Part shown: positions 47,851 to 61,432 of the stretch, in pieces
Layout of the letters: each line of letters starts with the position of its first letter
How positions within the stretch are numbered: the stretch's first letter is position 1
NCBI GenBank assembly: GCA_942159475.1
Contig: OW804095.1
Span: forward strand, 63,206,773-63,270,772
Direction of reading: 5' to 3'
Length of the DNA stretch: 64,000 nt
From: Sthenelais limicola
Lineage: Eukaryota > Annelida > Polychaeta > Phyllodocida > Sigalionidae
Program-made: the position numbers and the translations under genes
The notes under the pieces: model-generated
Databases searched by the model: none
What the model saw: only the letters and a program-made list of their open reading frames with translations
What the model was told of the DNA's origin: nothing

Positions 47851-49824
47851 GCACTGCAATGCAAATAATATTAATCATTAATTGAAAGTTGACTGATCAT
47901 TGTATTGCATTAAAGTCTTTGTATTCAGCAAACAACATTTTGTTCATATAGTTGAGGCTGGCAATTAAAGATTTAACTTTGTTCACACCGTGGAGAAACC
48001 ATCATTCGATTTAATGGATAGTCCTTGACTAAGTAAACATAAAAGCAGATGGAAATATAGGTAGCCCAAACAAGTAAGCAAGTCTGATTGAGTCATCTTC
48101 ATGTTATTGAAGAGGCAGTATTTCCGTGACAATCCTCACCGAAAATAGATCTATTCACAGGGGGACTAGTGCACAGAGAAGCAATCATGAACGGACCTCG
48201 TTTCTTATAGATTTAGAGGGACTTTTCTACTATCAAATGATGAATATCATATAATGGGAAACCACAAGGGTTGAAAATAAGAAGTGGTTAACTGCTCCCA
48301 ATAATCTCTCCATGTATTAGCGCCAAGCTAGGTTGGCAAGCATAAACAATCAGATATGTCGCTGTTCGGCCTCAGCTCAATCCGGTTATACTGCCCTAGG
48401 AATGATCGCCTTCGTCAATAAATAGAAGGTAAGTCATCATTAACATCAGTATATTCATGTATTACCAATTGTTTATCCTTATGATACTAACATAATTCCA
48501 TGATCAGATAAAGATATCCTTGGTGCTCTATATTATTTCCAGCACAATTGGAAATGACATGTGATTTTAATCTTGTCAATTTTTTTTCCATGTCATTGCG
48601 AATTTTGGCAAGTTTCAGTTGAGTAAGTTCAGTCTTGAAGTGATCCGGAGCTGTTATCTAGTTCGTAATGAACCATTATCTTGAACCTGTATGGTTTATT
48701 TATGTACTCTCACTGTCATGAATTTCATATACCTGCTTGTAGACAGAAACCCGCTCCGTGTATTTATCATAATGAATATATGCATAAGTCTGTCTCCGTT
48801 ACTAAAGGACCCTCAGCTGGCTGGGCAGAAGTGCCATTATGGCTGAGGTGATTGCCTTTAATATTGCTGATAGATGCTTTGTTATGGCGCCATGTCTTTA
48901 CCTAATCTGAAGTCAGTAAGTTTGGGCTTTAGGTCCGCCGAAAGAGCGCTAACTAAAAAATGAGGCGGCCTATCCACTAGGGCGCACCGGATTCTCAACT
49001 TGAAAAGAAGTCTCTCAAGATTAATGAGACATTCAAGGCACAGGCTGTAAATATAGTCCTTCTAAACCATGGGCATTATGTCATGGTCCCTCTAGGTAAT
49101 ATGCCCAACACCTTCCTTTAGAAGTCTGCTGGGTTTATGGGAACTAAAGATGGAATAAAGACTGTGTAGTAGGTGTTGCTGCCACAAAACAAGGTTCGAA
49201 AGTACGCCCATGCAGCAAGGACCGTGAGGGGAAAATTGCTGTCCCCATGGATTAAAAAAAACTCTCTATGCCATGCTGCCACCACTTGCAGAAATAAACA
49301 TGGGTTTCATCGTTCTATCGATAGCATTCTGTTTGTTGACTTATAATGCCTTAAAACGCGACGAGGAGCTTATAAAACTCATAAAGAGATGGTGCCGTAC
49401 CTGTTACTGCATGAAGCTATGCTGAGGAAGATAGAAATTGCGACGAAAGGCCAAACATCTTTTTCTTCACATGACGTACGATTTCACACGATGCCATGCT
49501 GATTTTCATTCATGCCAGAAAGCAACTTTGATACCCAAGTTCATTGTTTATCACTGGTAGGAACTGCATCATTACCCTTGCTGTAAAGGCTTTTGACACT
49601 TGCCAAGAGGGTTTACCGGTGTAAAGATCACATCACTTACAGAGCAGCACAGCCTTAAAGGTACACATATATGTGTGTTCCCAGCAAGAGTTCCTCAAGG
49701 GGGAAAGTACATTTTTAACAAAACCTGTTTTTGATTTATCTGCATATGTATTATATATATTAAAGATGCTGTAGGAAATTCAACACAATGAGGACAGAAG
49801 AGGGGATTAGGTATGGGGTTGTTT
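47851..49824. other. intron sequence with no recognised gene or element
   Basis: A minus-strand CGCCCTAGTGGATAGGC at about 48976-48992 is weakly tRNA-like. Otherwise nothing is supported. Confidence 0.35.
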
Positions 49825-49945
49825 TATTGGAAGTCCGACGTTTCGGGCTACATGTGCCCTTTATCAAGGAGGTTGGTATTATAATATATTTATTTATCTA
49901 TACTTCTTCGAGCGGATTCACGGATATGCCGTTTCCTACACAAAG
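49825..49945 (-). ncRNA. hammerhead-ribozyme-like motif of a Penelope-like element relic
   Basis: The minus strand reads CTTGATAAAGGGC-acatgta-GCCCGAAACGTCGG. It has the layout of a hammerhead core: a CUGAUGA-like strand, stem II GGGC/GCCC, then GAAA and a short stem III. Penelope-like retroelements are known to carry such minimal hammerheads in their terminal repeats. Compared with CUGAUGA the core reads UUGAUAA, so positions 3 and 8, which pair in the known structure, are both changed (C-G to U-A). No Penelope RT or GIY-YIG sequence was found nearby. The upstream strand with the cleavage site could not be placed with certainty. Confidence 0.45.
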
Positions 49946-50176
49946 TTCACAATGTTAGGGGTTAAAACTATAAGACAAAACACGTAAACATTTGTGTACA
50001 TGAATAACTTTTTTGTTTAGAAGATAAAATAAAATAATAAAACAAAAACTATTCAGACAGACGAGGGGAATCATAAAAAAGTGAGTACATACGGAATGGA
50101 AATGAGAAAGCACGATAAAGAAAATAAGGCTTGGAAAGACGCGCAGCCAGAGGAACTCTTCGTAAATTCGTAAATC

Positions 50177-50330
50177 TATTTTTTTATTTTTTTTTATTTA
50201 TTTTTTAAGACAGTACATCCATTTCATGACCTCGCGGTGAGGCGATTTTATGGCCACCTGCCTTACAAAATATACAATTTTTACATATTCATAATAAATT
50301 TTATATCTTATTTCATATTTACATAAATAG
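50177..50330 (-). mobile_element. poly(A)-ended retroposon tail
   Basis: On the minus strand an A-rich run with embedded AATAAA (50207-50177) follows about 120 bp of sequence, the look of a SINE or LINE 3' end. The family is not recognised. Confidence 0.25.
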
Positions 50331-52380
50331 TCACAGGTAGAACTTTATTGTTTTTACAAATAAAGTTGATTAGTCTATTCAGTCATTTTCAGTTGGTCGA
50401 GGTCTATGCTCTATGGGAATGTTATTGTAGGCTTATTCGTTTATTTGTTCTACAGACAATGGACACATCTCTGTCGTCAATTACAATTTTTGTCCATAGC
50501 CAATATTTCACTTTCTGTATAACATTTTTATAGTACACACCGGAAATATATTACATGTATAAATTATATCAACGCTTAGAGTGATCATACAGACTCTAGC
50601 TAATATCATTGGTACAAACTAATACATAACATCAATATTGGTATGTTGACTTTCCTTAAGATACTTGCTTACTATAATGCACGTTTTCACGCTTATTATA
50701 CATAGAACTATATAAGTGTACTCATGTTAACTGGTATTATTACAGGATTCAGAGTCAATTTGGTGTATTTTATATATACTCATCAATCAAGATGAATAAA
50801 CTAACCTATTCAAGGCAAAATAAGTATTACATTTGTCCAACAAGAATGTAATTACTGATACTGATATTGATATAATGTAGGGAGGGCACAGACTCGGAAT
50901 TGATGTATTTTTGGGGTGAGTGTGCGCGAGCGCGTGTGTGTGAGAGGTGGTGGCTGGGGAGACCTATCATCCTCAAAAGATGATCAATGTTTATTCGATC
51001 CTCTTATTTTGAAATTCTGAACCAATTGATCCAATAGGCATGACAATTGCATGATTGATGATCTATCTTTAGATAAGATTGCAATTTGCGATGTCCAGTG
51101 CATAAAAACCTTTTTGTACTTCTATCACCTACGAGGGATTAGAACACTGGCTGGCAAAAAGGTGGGTTTCACAAACCGTAACATGGCTACAATAGAATTG
51201 CGTTAGATTATATAGGAGCTCGCCAGAAATATTCAGAATTATTTTACAGTGTTGGCCCTTGGCACCAGTCTGTCTGTTGACACGATGATCTCGCACCGCC
51301 TCTAATTATCAGAGGCCATCAAAACGCCATCAAGATCCACTTGGTACGGTGAGAAAGCTTAGATCTGCCAGAACTACACCGTTGGATGGGATCATATTAG
51401 ATCACCAATACTGCAGGCTAATATTTGATCCGTCAGAAGAGTCCTTAGCACGAAGAGAACATGCCAAATATCCCCTCAAGTGCAGGTTCAAAAAGATATC
51501 TCCTACTTACTATATTTCCTAAATCACCTGTATGTAATGTCGACCTAAATGATTCACGGAGCTGCTGGGAAAGGCATATTTTACCAGTACAACTCTGCTC
51601 GAAGGCATACTTTACAGCTGCACAACTCTGTATTGGATTTTCTGAGGACAATACTGTAACAATCACATATAGCTCTTTTTTCTATTGACTATTTCAAATA
51701 GGATTGTTTTTATTATTATCCCTTTCAAGGAAACAACACTTTGAATAACGTGCTCCCATACACTTCTGACTTGCCACTGTACCTCCTGAATCTCGTATGA
51801 TTGAGAAAACTTTTGAGGAACTGCATTTGGTCATTTTCTAGGTCATTATCTAATTTTGGGGACTCATGGGGATTAGAATAATGCAGTATCGCATCGACTG
51901 AGGTCAAAACGATTGATATGAAGATTGGAGGATGCTGGTGGCTTGGTACTAGGATATCAGATGGGATAGAGATATAAGGCAAAATATGGACTGATATTGA
52001 CAAGAAGAGACAGGAGTTATGTTTCTGGCAGGTTCCCGCCTAAGTATGGTTGACATTGCTAGCTGAGTTACGTGTAGGATGTGTCGACCGTCAGGCATGT
52101 CACATACCTGCGGTGCATGTTAAAGAACAAGTCACGTTATTAACTATAGGGGCAGATGAATAGGTCAGAAACTAGTTTTCTCCCACAATGTGATAAAGAT
52201 ATTCACCTTTCCCCCTATTATTTCGTGATATTGGTAACAAATGATCAAGCTACTTTTGGTGGTATGGCAGAAACCGACAACACAGGTAAAGTGATGATAT
52301 ACGCTACTCTGAGATTGCAGTAGCCAGTATATAGCTGGTTGACATCTTTTTTTATTATTTAGGACAAGCACAAGGACGAT
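50331..52380. other. intron sequence with no recognised gene or element
   Basis: A short TG/CG-rich patch lies at about 50922-50945. Frames at 51461-51688 (plus), 51666-51445 and 52003-51725 (minus) have no recognised family. Confidence 0.4.
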
Positions 52381-52713
52381 CCCCCTCTCTCCCTGCCCCT
52401 CCCTCCTTTTCCTTCTTCACTCTACCCCTCTGGTTTCCATTCCGCCCCTCTTTTTCTCTCCCCTTCCCCCTCTTCTCTCTCTGCCCCTTCCCATCTTCTT
52501 CACTCTATCCTACACTCTTTCCCTCCCCCGCCACAACTAAAAAAACTAAAAAGGGTTTCATCTCTTTCCCTCATCTCGCTCAACCCTCTTGTCCCTCACC
52601 CTATCCGATTTCTCCCACCCTGTCCCTCTGCTCCTTTCATTCTCTCCTTCCCTCTCCCGCCCTTTCCCTCCCTCCCTCTCCCTTCCTCCCTCTCCCTCCC
52701 TCTACCTCTCTCC
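52381..52713. repeat. ~330-bp polypyrimidine tract
   Basis: Almost pure C/T on the plus strand (ctctccctccctcc-type), interrupted once at 52534-52557 by actaaaaaaactaaaaaggg. A similar A-rich block recurs at about 52780-52800. In the host transcript (minus strand) it would be a G/A-rich run. The 61-codon frame at 52589-52774 is a shadow of the tract. Confidence 0.85.
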
Positions 52714-53267
52714 TGTTGCTAGGGACTCTCGCAATCCTAACAGCGGCTTTCCCATGCTAAAAATAGTTGTATAGAATTCAACTAAAAAAATAAAAAGAGC
52801 TTCAAAATCACATTTCCCCCAGATACCTTCACAAACCACATACGACGTCCTCCAGAGAGGGTGGACAGAACTCTACAGATGAGTAAAACGGTTTCTGAAA
52901 CGACAAATTCCGAGAACATGTGAGACAAAGAAACCCCTCTTTTCTACCTCTTTTCGTAGAAATCGCTCTTCCCGTATATTATATGGATGTTTATACAGCA
53001 AGTCAAACAATACAGTGAAACATAATTGTGACGTAGGCTCACAGGTTTATTTCATATACAAATTGCCCTGGTTATTCTGCCCACTGCTGTGTCTAGCTAT
53101 TTACTAATGCTACCGCTAGTATTTTTAATACTTATGCTTATGCTAATGAGTATAAGAGTATACATGAAGGTGATATACAAAATTTAGTGAGGCAGGGATG
53201 TGGGAAAGGGGTGAGATGAAGGGTTGATGACGGTCAGGTTGGGTGAAATGTCTATTTCTGTTTCACC

Positions 53268-53510
53268 GGTCAGGGAGAAATATCTGCATAGCCGGTGCAT
53301 TTTGTGATTGTTTGTTGTTTTAGAGTGCATTTTAGTAGTGCGTTTTAAGCGTTCACAGTCCAGCGGGAAGTTTCTGCATGGGCTGCATTTGCTCTGTGTG
53401 ACTGTGGGTGGTTGTGAGTGCAATTTTAGCATTCATGGGTCAGCAGGAAGTTTCTGCATGGCCTACATTTACTCAGTATGTCTCTTGTTGTTTTTGAGTG
53501 CAATTTTGAA
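53268..53510. repeat. ~90-bp tandem repeat, about three units
   Basis: Each unit has the order cagCGGGAAGTTTCTGCATGG, then CATTT, then GAGTGCATTTT. Units start at about 53269, 53362 and 53441. Units differ by substitutions and small indels. It is followed at 53556-53585 by a (TTTGGC)n hexamer run. Confidence 0.6.
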
Positions 53511-53589
53511 GGTTTCAAATATTGGTATGTCTTTTGGGGACTGGGCAAGTCCGGTCTTTGGCTCTGGCTTTGGCTTTGGCTTTGAGTAT

Positions 53590-55770
53590 AGTGAGTTTGT
53601 GTGAGGCTGGCTCATATTTCTTGTGCGGGTAATGATTCTGATTGCTTTTGATTGGGTGCGTTCTATAACTTCTTACTTTTAATATTTCTGCTTTCAGCAG
53701 GTCTTCCAATAATGTCCTTCTTTACACTAATTTGCCAAGGCGATAAGGTCACAGAGAAAACATGATGACGTATCTCTCTCATAATCTTCATTAAAGGAAA
53801 TGTGTATGCCCTTGAAAGAATAAGGATTACGCAATATGTCAATCTATGGTCGCAAACATCGCTATATATATATAGATAGGCTATATCAAATGACGACCAA
53901 TGTACATTTCCCATGTTCGTCAATGTCTCTGTTACTCTGTTACTTAGTTCTTTTTTTATCTGGAAACTTAATTAACGATTGAATTACGATTCCGCTAATT
54001 AAAAGGCCTATCAGCCAGTTTCCCTGCTAATCCTTTGTATTTGACACAAGAATGGCTCCTTTACTTAGATTGAAAACAGGAACATGGTCAATACGTAAGA
54101 AAGCGGTATTGTTAACGAGAGGGCATTGGGTTTTAACGAAATGAGATTGCCTCCACCCTTTGGTAATGTTATGAATTGTCCATGTTTTCCCGAACTCGAA
54201 CATTACATAAACGCTGCCATTGATAACAATGTTTAGAAGGTATGAAACCTTTATACGGACGCGTGTCTATTTTTACCAGCGATCATGCGTTCAATGACCT
54301 TAGCATCCAGACTATAGAATCCGATGGTCAAATGTTTGGCCATTAGCTCACCTGAATTGTCCAGGCTGATGGACTGTAATGTATATAATGCCGGCCTTGT
54401 GACATCTATTTGACATTTTCAGTTATGAACCTTACGATGAAAATTATATACCCTGACTCGACTGTTGCAAGCATTTATTTTTTTATGAAGGTACTACCAA
54501 AAGTGGTGTTTTTGTGTTGTCTGCCTCGGGAACATTATGCTCGATATTTAAACGAAATAGGGCATGATACTGCAACATGCACCAAGAAATCGAACGCCGG
54601 AATCTAATCAATCTTCTTGAATTTTGTGTGAGTCATTATGGTAGAAGATCTATAATTCATATGCCAGATATGGAGGACATTATATGTGCACTTATCTCCA
54701 ATTTCCCTCCTTAACTTTAACCGGACTGTGGCTTGAATACATGGCTTTAGTTTACATCGGCATCTGAAGTCACAGGAGACACACAGTCGCTTGAAGTAAT
54801 CGCTCTAGCTTTATATATATAACGTCGGACATGTTCGCAAACGTTCATGACAGATCAGAAAAGGATGTCATTCAACAAAAATGCACGTCGCCCATATCAT
54901 GGTCTCATGGCATGCTGACGTATGTCGAGGAAAAAGGTAATCTTAGATTTAGTGTGAAACTAGAATCTCAGACTGGTATGAGTGGCACATTTTCTCTAGA
55001 TTATTCTAAAGATATGTAATCTTTAAAATAACATTTATTTTCAACGATAGTCTGAGGATAGTCTGAGGAGGGCCTGTCAAGCCACTTCCCTCAATTATCT
55101 AACATATCGATTATCAAGAATCGCAGAGCTAAACTTTCAGAACCTGATAACCATCATTTTAGTAAATTGCATGGAATATTATCGCAACGTATCCCAAGCC
55201 GTCCAATCTGTGATTGCATGATGTTAACGTTTTGTATTTAATGTGTAATTGGAATTGCTATAAGATGATAATGTATTAATGTGCTTTTTACAGATCCTGC
55301 AGGTCATCGCCTGCGGCAAATGTTTAAAGATTAATCTTCAGCAAGTCGAAAATGCGAATTAAGATATCTTAAGTTATTTTTCGAAGTAAACCAAAGTTTT
55401 CGAAGTTATGGCTTTCAGAAAGACCATCTGCCCCCTCAATCATATTCATAAGCTACGAATTTAAAAACAACAACAACGTTCTGCAGTACTAACCGTGGCG
55501 TTATTGGATGTATATATGCATGGATGTATCATATATCCCAATTACATTATAGAGAAACAGTGGATGAAAGATTTTATATCATTATGTTATATGTGTCTTT
55601 GGATAATATAATTTTATTATGAACAAGAAGTTGTGCTTCCCATCTTTATTCGACCACTTTGACCATTATTGATTTCGACTCGATATACGTTTTGTAGTTG
55701 GTGTATGTGATTTATGTGTTTGAAGAGAAAAATACTCAATCAGTGCCTATGAACTAAACTTCCTTAAGTC
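53590..55770. other. intron sequence with no recognised gene or element
   Basis: AT-rich. Frames at 54410-54607 and 54831-55019 (plus) have no recognised family. A short tandem gatagtctgag lies at about 55048-55068. Confidence 0.4.
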
Positions 55771-55975
55771 GGGCCCACACATTCAAGAACTCACAATTCG
55801 TACGAATTGGGGACTAACGACAATTCGTGGACGAATTCTTAACAAAATTGGCCAATTCGTACGAATTTGTGTTAGTTTTTCGTGGTCCACACATAGCCCA
55901 CACATTCCCCAATTGCCTTACGAATTGTCTTAGCACTTTTCTGAAGGAATTACGATTTCGTGGTGGGGATGAGGG
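55771..55975. repeat. palindrome-rich block around AATTCGTACGAATT
   Basis: CAATTCGTACGAATTG (about 55795-55810) and CAATTCGTACGAATTT (about 55852-55867) are near-perfect palindromes. Further aattcgt and acgaatt half sites and three cccacaca/ccacacat strings fill the block. It looks like a MITE, but clear termini were not found. Confidence 0.45.
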
Positions 55976-58900
55976 TTGAAGGAGTGACTCATTGTCCTGT
56001 GACACATGTAAAAAAATCAATATTAAAAAAAAAAAATAAAAAAATGGGGATGTACTGAAGGGGAAATGGGCACTATAAAGTGTTGGTTTTTTTGTTGATA
56101 TTCCAAAAATTAGTGAAGTTACAGACTTTCAAAGTTACTTGCCTCTCAGAATTCTAATATTCAGGTCAAATCGTAGAATCTCTTAAGACTTTCGAATATA
56201 TTCGATTGTTTTAAGGGCCTTAAGAATTGCCGTAGCGTGCTCTACACAAGAAATTGTCTTAGTGCTTACGGGAGAGGATAATGGGCAGAATACACAAAGT
56301 AACCTGTATTGTTATCAGTACATATAGTTGTGGTCAATCGAAATGAAATTAATCGCTGACTCATGAAGCATCTTGCATCACATTGCTCATGCCCTGATAT
56401 GCAGTGATCCTACGTATGTCAATGAACCAAGACGTGGGAAATAGTGTCTTAAAAAGCCAGTTACAGCGGTGTAATTCATTTGCCAGTTGACCAGAAACAT
56501 TAGTGGAAAAGAAATGGCGCCATAAGAGATAGTGTGGAGGGGGCGCAATGTTTGCTGTGGATTTATCAAATTCTATCCATTATTTTAAAGATAGTAAGAA
56601 GGTACGTCAAGTATTTAGCATCTATTTTATTGTCCTAGTTAGGGGTTACAAACGTGTATAACTCTGTTAACGGACTTCATAACGAACCCACTAAATTAGC
56701 CTCGCGAGATTCTCATTCGCATCTATGATCCGTATAGCTAATGGCACTTGGCAGTCGGCTGACTGATGGAAACACGGCCAGATGACTGGATTCATCCACT
56801 CTTGGCGGGAGGCTGAGCTGACCGTCGTCTGTCAGCTATCCTAATAGCTCATGCATCTACACTGGCCTGACTCTCCCCTGTGCCTCCATGGAGTGCTCCC
56901 CGTTTGCTGAGTGGCTTAAAGTGGGAGAATAATCTAAGTTTGGGACGTACTTACCATCATGGTTTTGTCGCCAGGTACACGCTAGCACACAGGGGCGTCA
57001 GATGATTATTACTTTCACCCAAACATGCCAGCCCAGCCGAAAATGTATGTATAAAACCAACTTTTCGCTTTTTGCACCTTCCCATGTACTTCTGCAAAAT
57101 TTATGGAGTGGCTGCTAAAATGTACCACCATGAATTTAATTGCTTATCCACACATTTGAAAAAGAAAACATTCATATCTAACATGATCATGAAAATTTTC
57201 AGTGAGACATGCACTTCTTGAACCACTTTGAACAGTATAAAAAGAACATCAGTCAGGTTTAACTGCATTGTTTTGCTGTTGTTGGCTGGAGGTGAGTCTA
57301 AGGGGAGAATGGCATCACATCTTTCTGCTTCTTAATTAATACTTTTCCCTTGGTCCATGATAAAATACCAAACTTCCAATGTAATTGTTGACAGCACCGC
57401 CATGTCCTTATTAGATTCTTTAAGTATGCCAAAATGGGCACCTCACAGCTACATTAGCTAGGAGATAAACGCCTTCGTAATTACTTTTATATTGACCTGA
57501 ATGTAATAGTTTGCCTCTTGTAGCCTTGTGAGACAGCATTTCCTCGAAATAATGCATCAAAATAATGAGATGGTTAATTGTCTATAAAAGCAAATAAACC
57601 AGGTTTTAATTTGCAAAATTATGATACTTTCCCTTGTTAAACTTTAAAATTTGCGGTATGAATGATACAAGGCGTATCTCTATGGTAGTCCACTGAATTG
57701 GTATCTCCCTGGGGAAGCTATATCCAAGAGAGAGAAATAACATATTTTGAAATAACATATTTTGACCTTCATACAAATATGCGAATCTTGCATGCACATG
57801 AAGAATATAATTCACTCACTTATATCGTAGTACGAGGGATTCACAATTCTTTTCAATCACTTAATTGGTTGTACTATCCTAATGACGAGGTAACTTTGAT
57901 CTATAACATATCTTGATATTATTTATTCCATATATAGTGATGGTATAGACATTTTCTTGACATGGACCATGATTAGTATTATAGAACGCGTTCAAAGCAC
58001 AAGGATGTATGACATGATAAATGTGTACTTGTACGAAATTTAAGACAGTCGAGCTAGCAAACCCCGCATCTATCTATCTTGTAGTAATGCAGATCAATAA
58101 GGGATTAGTTTTAGCTCATGTAGATATTTTCCTTCCTAATATCTATATCCCCCTCCCTTCCTGCTCATCCCCCTTATTTTTCTTTTTACATCATTTCTTA
58201 TTTTAAAAAGGAGTCCTTCTTTTAGAGTTGGGATTGAATAATTATTATAAAAACCGAAATGCCAATAATATGTTCAGGAATCTGGTTCTAACTATTCCGG
58301 TGCTACTTTGTTAATTATAATGCCAGTCTTTTCTGTAACTTCGGCGCAATCTTGATCCACTATTTCATAAATTTATTTCTTCCTTCTTTGTTTTCACTGA
58401 ATGTATTTCGCTCAATAAATGGCAGCCTGAAAGCTCCATGAAACGAATGCCCATGTAGTAAAATAAGGTGGACATCCGACCAGAACACTTAATGCACTTC
58501 ACTTTCTCCCTATATTTTACCCTTGTGCCCTAAAAGTTTATAGAGTCATAGAGGCAAGGCATAATAGACACAAGGCTATATATCATTCGATCTATGTTTG
58601 CCTCAGGGGCCGAGGCATGTACGGTCCTCAACTTACCGATGATCAATCTATTGTGTCAATTATTCGCCTGGGTCGATGGGGAAATGGCGTCTTGAATCAA
58701 TACATTTATACAAACGCAATAATAACCTGACTTCTTTCGACACCATTTCCTTTTGGCTCTTCAAGCCGGCCTCTAGACAAGCTCAACATAGCGCCTTCAA
58801 TTAATGTTCGATATCCCATTTTCTGTGCTCTGTGTACAAAGACACTTTTGAGAAGTCGATATACAAGTGCACGCTTCTGATTACGGAGGTATCCATTAAT

Positions 58901-61211
58901 GTGAAGGCACTATTGATAAAAAGCATATCCACATTCATATTGGAGTGACAATCTATGGCCTAACCTATGGTCTCTGCACGAAAGGGTTTCGTAGTTGTCC
59001 CAGGCGACCAATTCTCACCAAATATAGGTTTCAAAGACACAGGAGATGGGTGAATTCATTCTGCTACCACACTCTAAATGTATAAGGAGCAGCTACCATA
59101 AAGCATAAGATTGCGCTACGAACATTCCAATATTCCTCCTCCTCTTCTGACATTTAATCAATAATTCCACTCAGATATGTATTATAATATTATGACGACA
59201 TAATGGATCTAAAATATTCTTTATCTTGATTTATATACATGTTTTTCTTCATTGAAAACCCCGTATTTACTAATGTAAATTGATTAAATGGACAACGGTC
59301 TATTTGTATTATAAACTTAAACGATATCCACTTTAAATTGATGCTGGGTACAGCTATTCTATAAAGTGAACAGTATCTCGAAGGTGGATTGAAGAAAAAA
59401 CCAATAGTTGTGCCATTTGTTCCCTTATTTTATACTATCATCCAATATTATGGAAATTATCTTCATTACTATACAGGAGTGAGAGCTAACCTGATCCGTT
59501 GTTGTTATTGGCTTTATTCCCATCTCACGATGGGTCTTATCATCTCTAATTGAGATTCTAACCGATGGTTTATGCTTCAATGATTCCATTTTATGTCAGT
59601 AGTAGTATATTGTAATGTCGAAGTAGAGTATTTCCAGTGGGTGGATTTCCAAGAAAGCATCTCTGCAGTCGCTAATGGTCCTGTCTTCCTGATGCATTAT
59701 AGGGTTCGGAGCTGAGTCATAATTCAGATCCTCCCACGATATAACTTAGAAGGTGCAACTTGTGTTCGTAATTAATGGAGATTCTACTTGAGATGGATTC
59801 TCTGATGGGTCGGAAATGTATTGATGCTTGGTAAGCACATACGAAATGAATCACTATACGTAGTAATTATGATGTGTGGCAGAATCAAGATCATTCATTT
59901 AACAGTGACACGTTTAAGGACAAGAACATTACGATATATAAGGTAGATATTTTAACCAAAATCCTTCCTGTTCCAGTTTCTACCGCATAGCTTTCTTTCT
60001 AGGAATTCACATCTCAAAGAGTTCTCTAATATCTCAATGTAATTGTTGGCTAATAGAAATGTTAATCATCCCCCTTTTCACTTCGGTGTATGTTAACAAT
60101 ACACTTGGAGATTTTTAAGCAGGTTATATTATATGGCATTTGGATGACAACCACACAAGGCTTTTCTTAACCAGATCAAGATAATATTAGAAGATGGCCT
60201 AAAATTGTTCATATTTAAGACAAATTAAAGATACAATATTTGGCGTGTAACATATAGTCAATGATAAGACAATAAACAAGATAAGATGGGATTCAAGATA
60301 ACTTGGTGCAACGGGGCCCTCGGGTCATTGATTGTCAATCTCATCACACCCATTTGGAATAAAGACTGCATTACAGTAGCACTAGCGTGCCTTGGCAGAT
60401 AATCGGCAACATATGAAGTACGCAGGCAATTGCCCCATGGAACTTGGTGCATCCTTCAATCGATTGGCACTAACAAAAATCTTAACGCTGGATCGAAAGC
60501 AATGAACTTAAAAATATAGCATGCATAATTTCTGCATGAACTCAAAATAAAGTGTGTATCCAAAATCGGACCATAGGATAGGAAATATGAGAGTCTAAAA
60601 TGCTGTTTTACCTAACAATTCTGTTCGGTGGGATAAATCAATCCCTTTGAAATGTGTTTGTTGATCCTAACAAATGACTGGATATATAGCCGCACAACCA
60701 TTAAAGGTCTCTTTTAATTCTTAATTATATGCGATTTAATAATTTGATTTGGGTATGATATGTACCAATTACTTGTGGGACCCATTTGGGCTGGAACGTA
60801 TTGTAAATCCCATGGTCTGTTGCACTAATGCAAATATTTCAATTTAGATCAATGCAAGACAATTATTTATATGATTAAATCGTCTTGCACACGAGTCAAT
60901 GTTACATGAAGATTTGGTCTATCTTGGATATGAAATGTTACGTCATTATTGCGTAACATGATGTAACACCAAGCAAATATTCCCATGGTGGGCGATTCTA
61001 ATCTAATATCGTTTCCATCAAGTCAAAGCATTCATTAATCCTTGTTGTTAATTTAGCAATTTTGCAAACTGCCTGAATCTCTTATAGAGATATCACGGAC
61101 AATCTAACACATGATTCTGCCATTTAGGAGTAGAAAGCTGGTACATCAATCTGGCTTTACAGTAGAATAGACATACACATCGATTAACAATAGATCAACA
61201 TTGCTTTTAAT
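55976..61211. other. intron sequence with no recognised gene or element
   Basis: AT-rich. Frames such as 57698-57916 (plus), 57815-57606 (minus) and 60452-60258 (minus) show no family resemblance. Nothing is supported. Confidence 0.4.
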
Positions 61212-61297
61212 AACCTAATAATCTAGAATTGGTATCCTGTGATAATTCCTACAACAACCTAATAATCTAGAATTGGTATCCTGTGATGATTCCTATC
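61212..61297. repeat. 44-bp tandem duplication near the first coding exon
   Basis: aacctaataatctagaattg and the following ~22 bp repeat at 61256 with one or two changes, about 140 bp inside the 5' end of the big intron. Confidence 0.75.
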
Positions 61298-61432
61298 TCT
61301 CGATATGTACTAATGTCTGATAGTTGCATTATGCAATTAGAATTCCAAATAAGTACCGACAATTGTTTCAACTCAAAGACCAATAAAACAAAATAAATGG
61401 ACTTCCAAGATATTTTGCTCAACTACTCTTAC

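Larger units (their letters stand above)
3681..61432 (-). other. 57.75-kb phase-1 intron of the RASD-type gene
   Basis: This single intron joins the two coding exons. It has GTAAGAGT at its 5' end and TTTACTTTTAG at its 3' end, and both ends are supported because the splice restores a conserved protein stretch exactly. It interrupts the Gly codon of the conserved LTGD motif. All mobile elements and repeats between these positions lie inside it. No conserved host exon on either strand was recognised within it. The DIRS-type element lies antisense to the host transcript. Confidence 0.9.

Noticed and set aside
48965..49000. tRNA-like D arm on the minus strand (CCTAGTGGATAGG)
   Set aside because: No B box at the right distance and a poor A-box match.
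52589..52774. 61-codon Ser/Pro/Leu-rich frame
   Set aside because: It is a translation of the pyrimidine tract.
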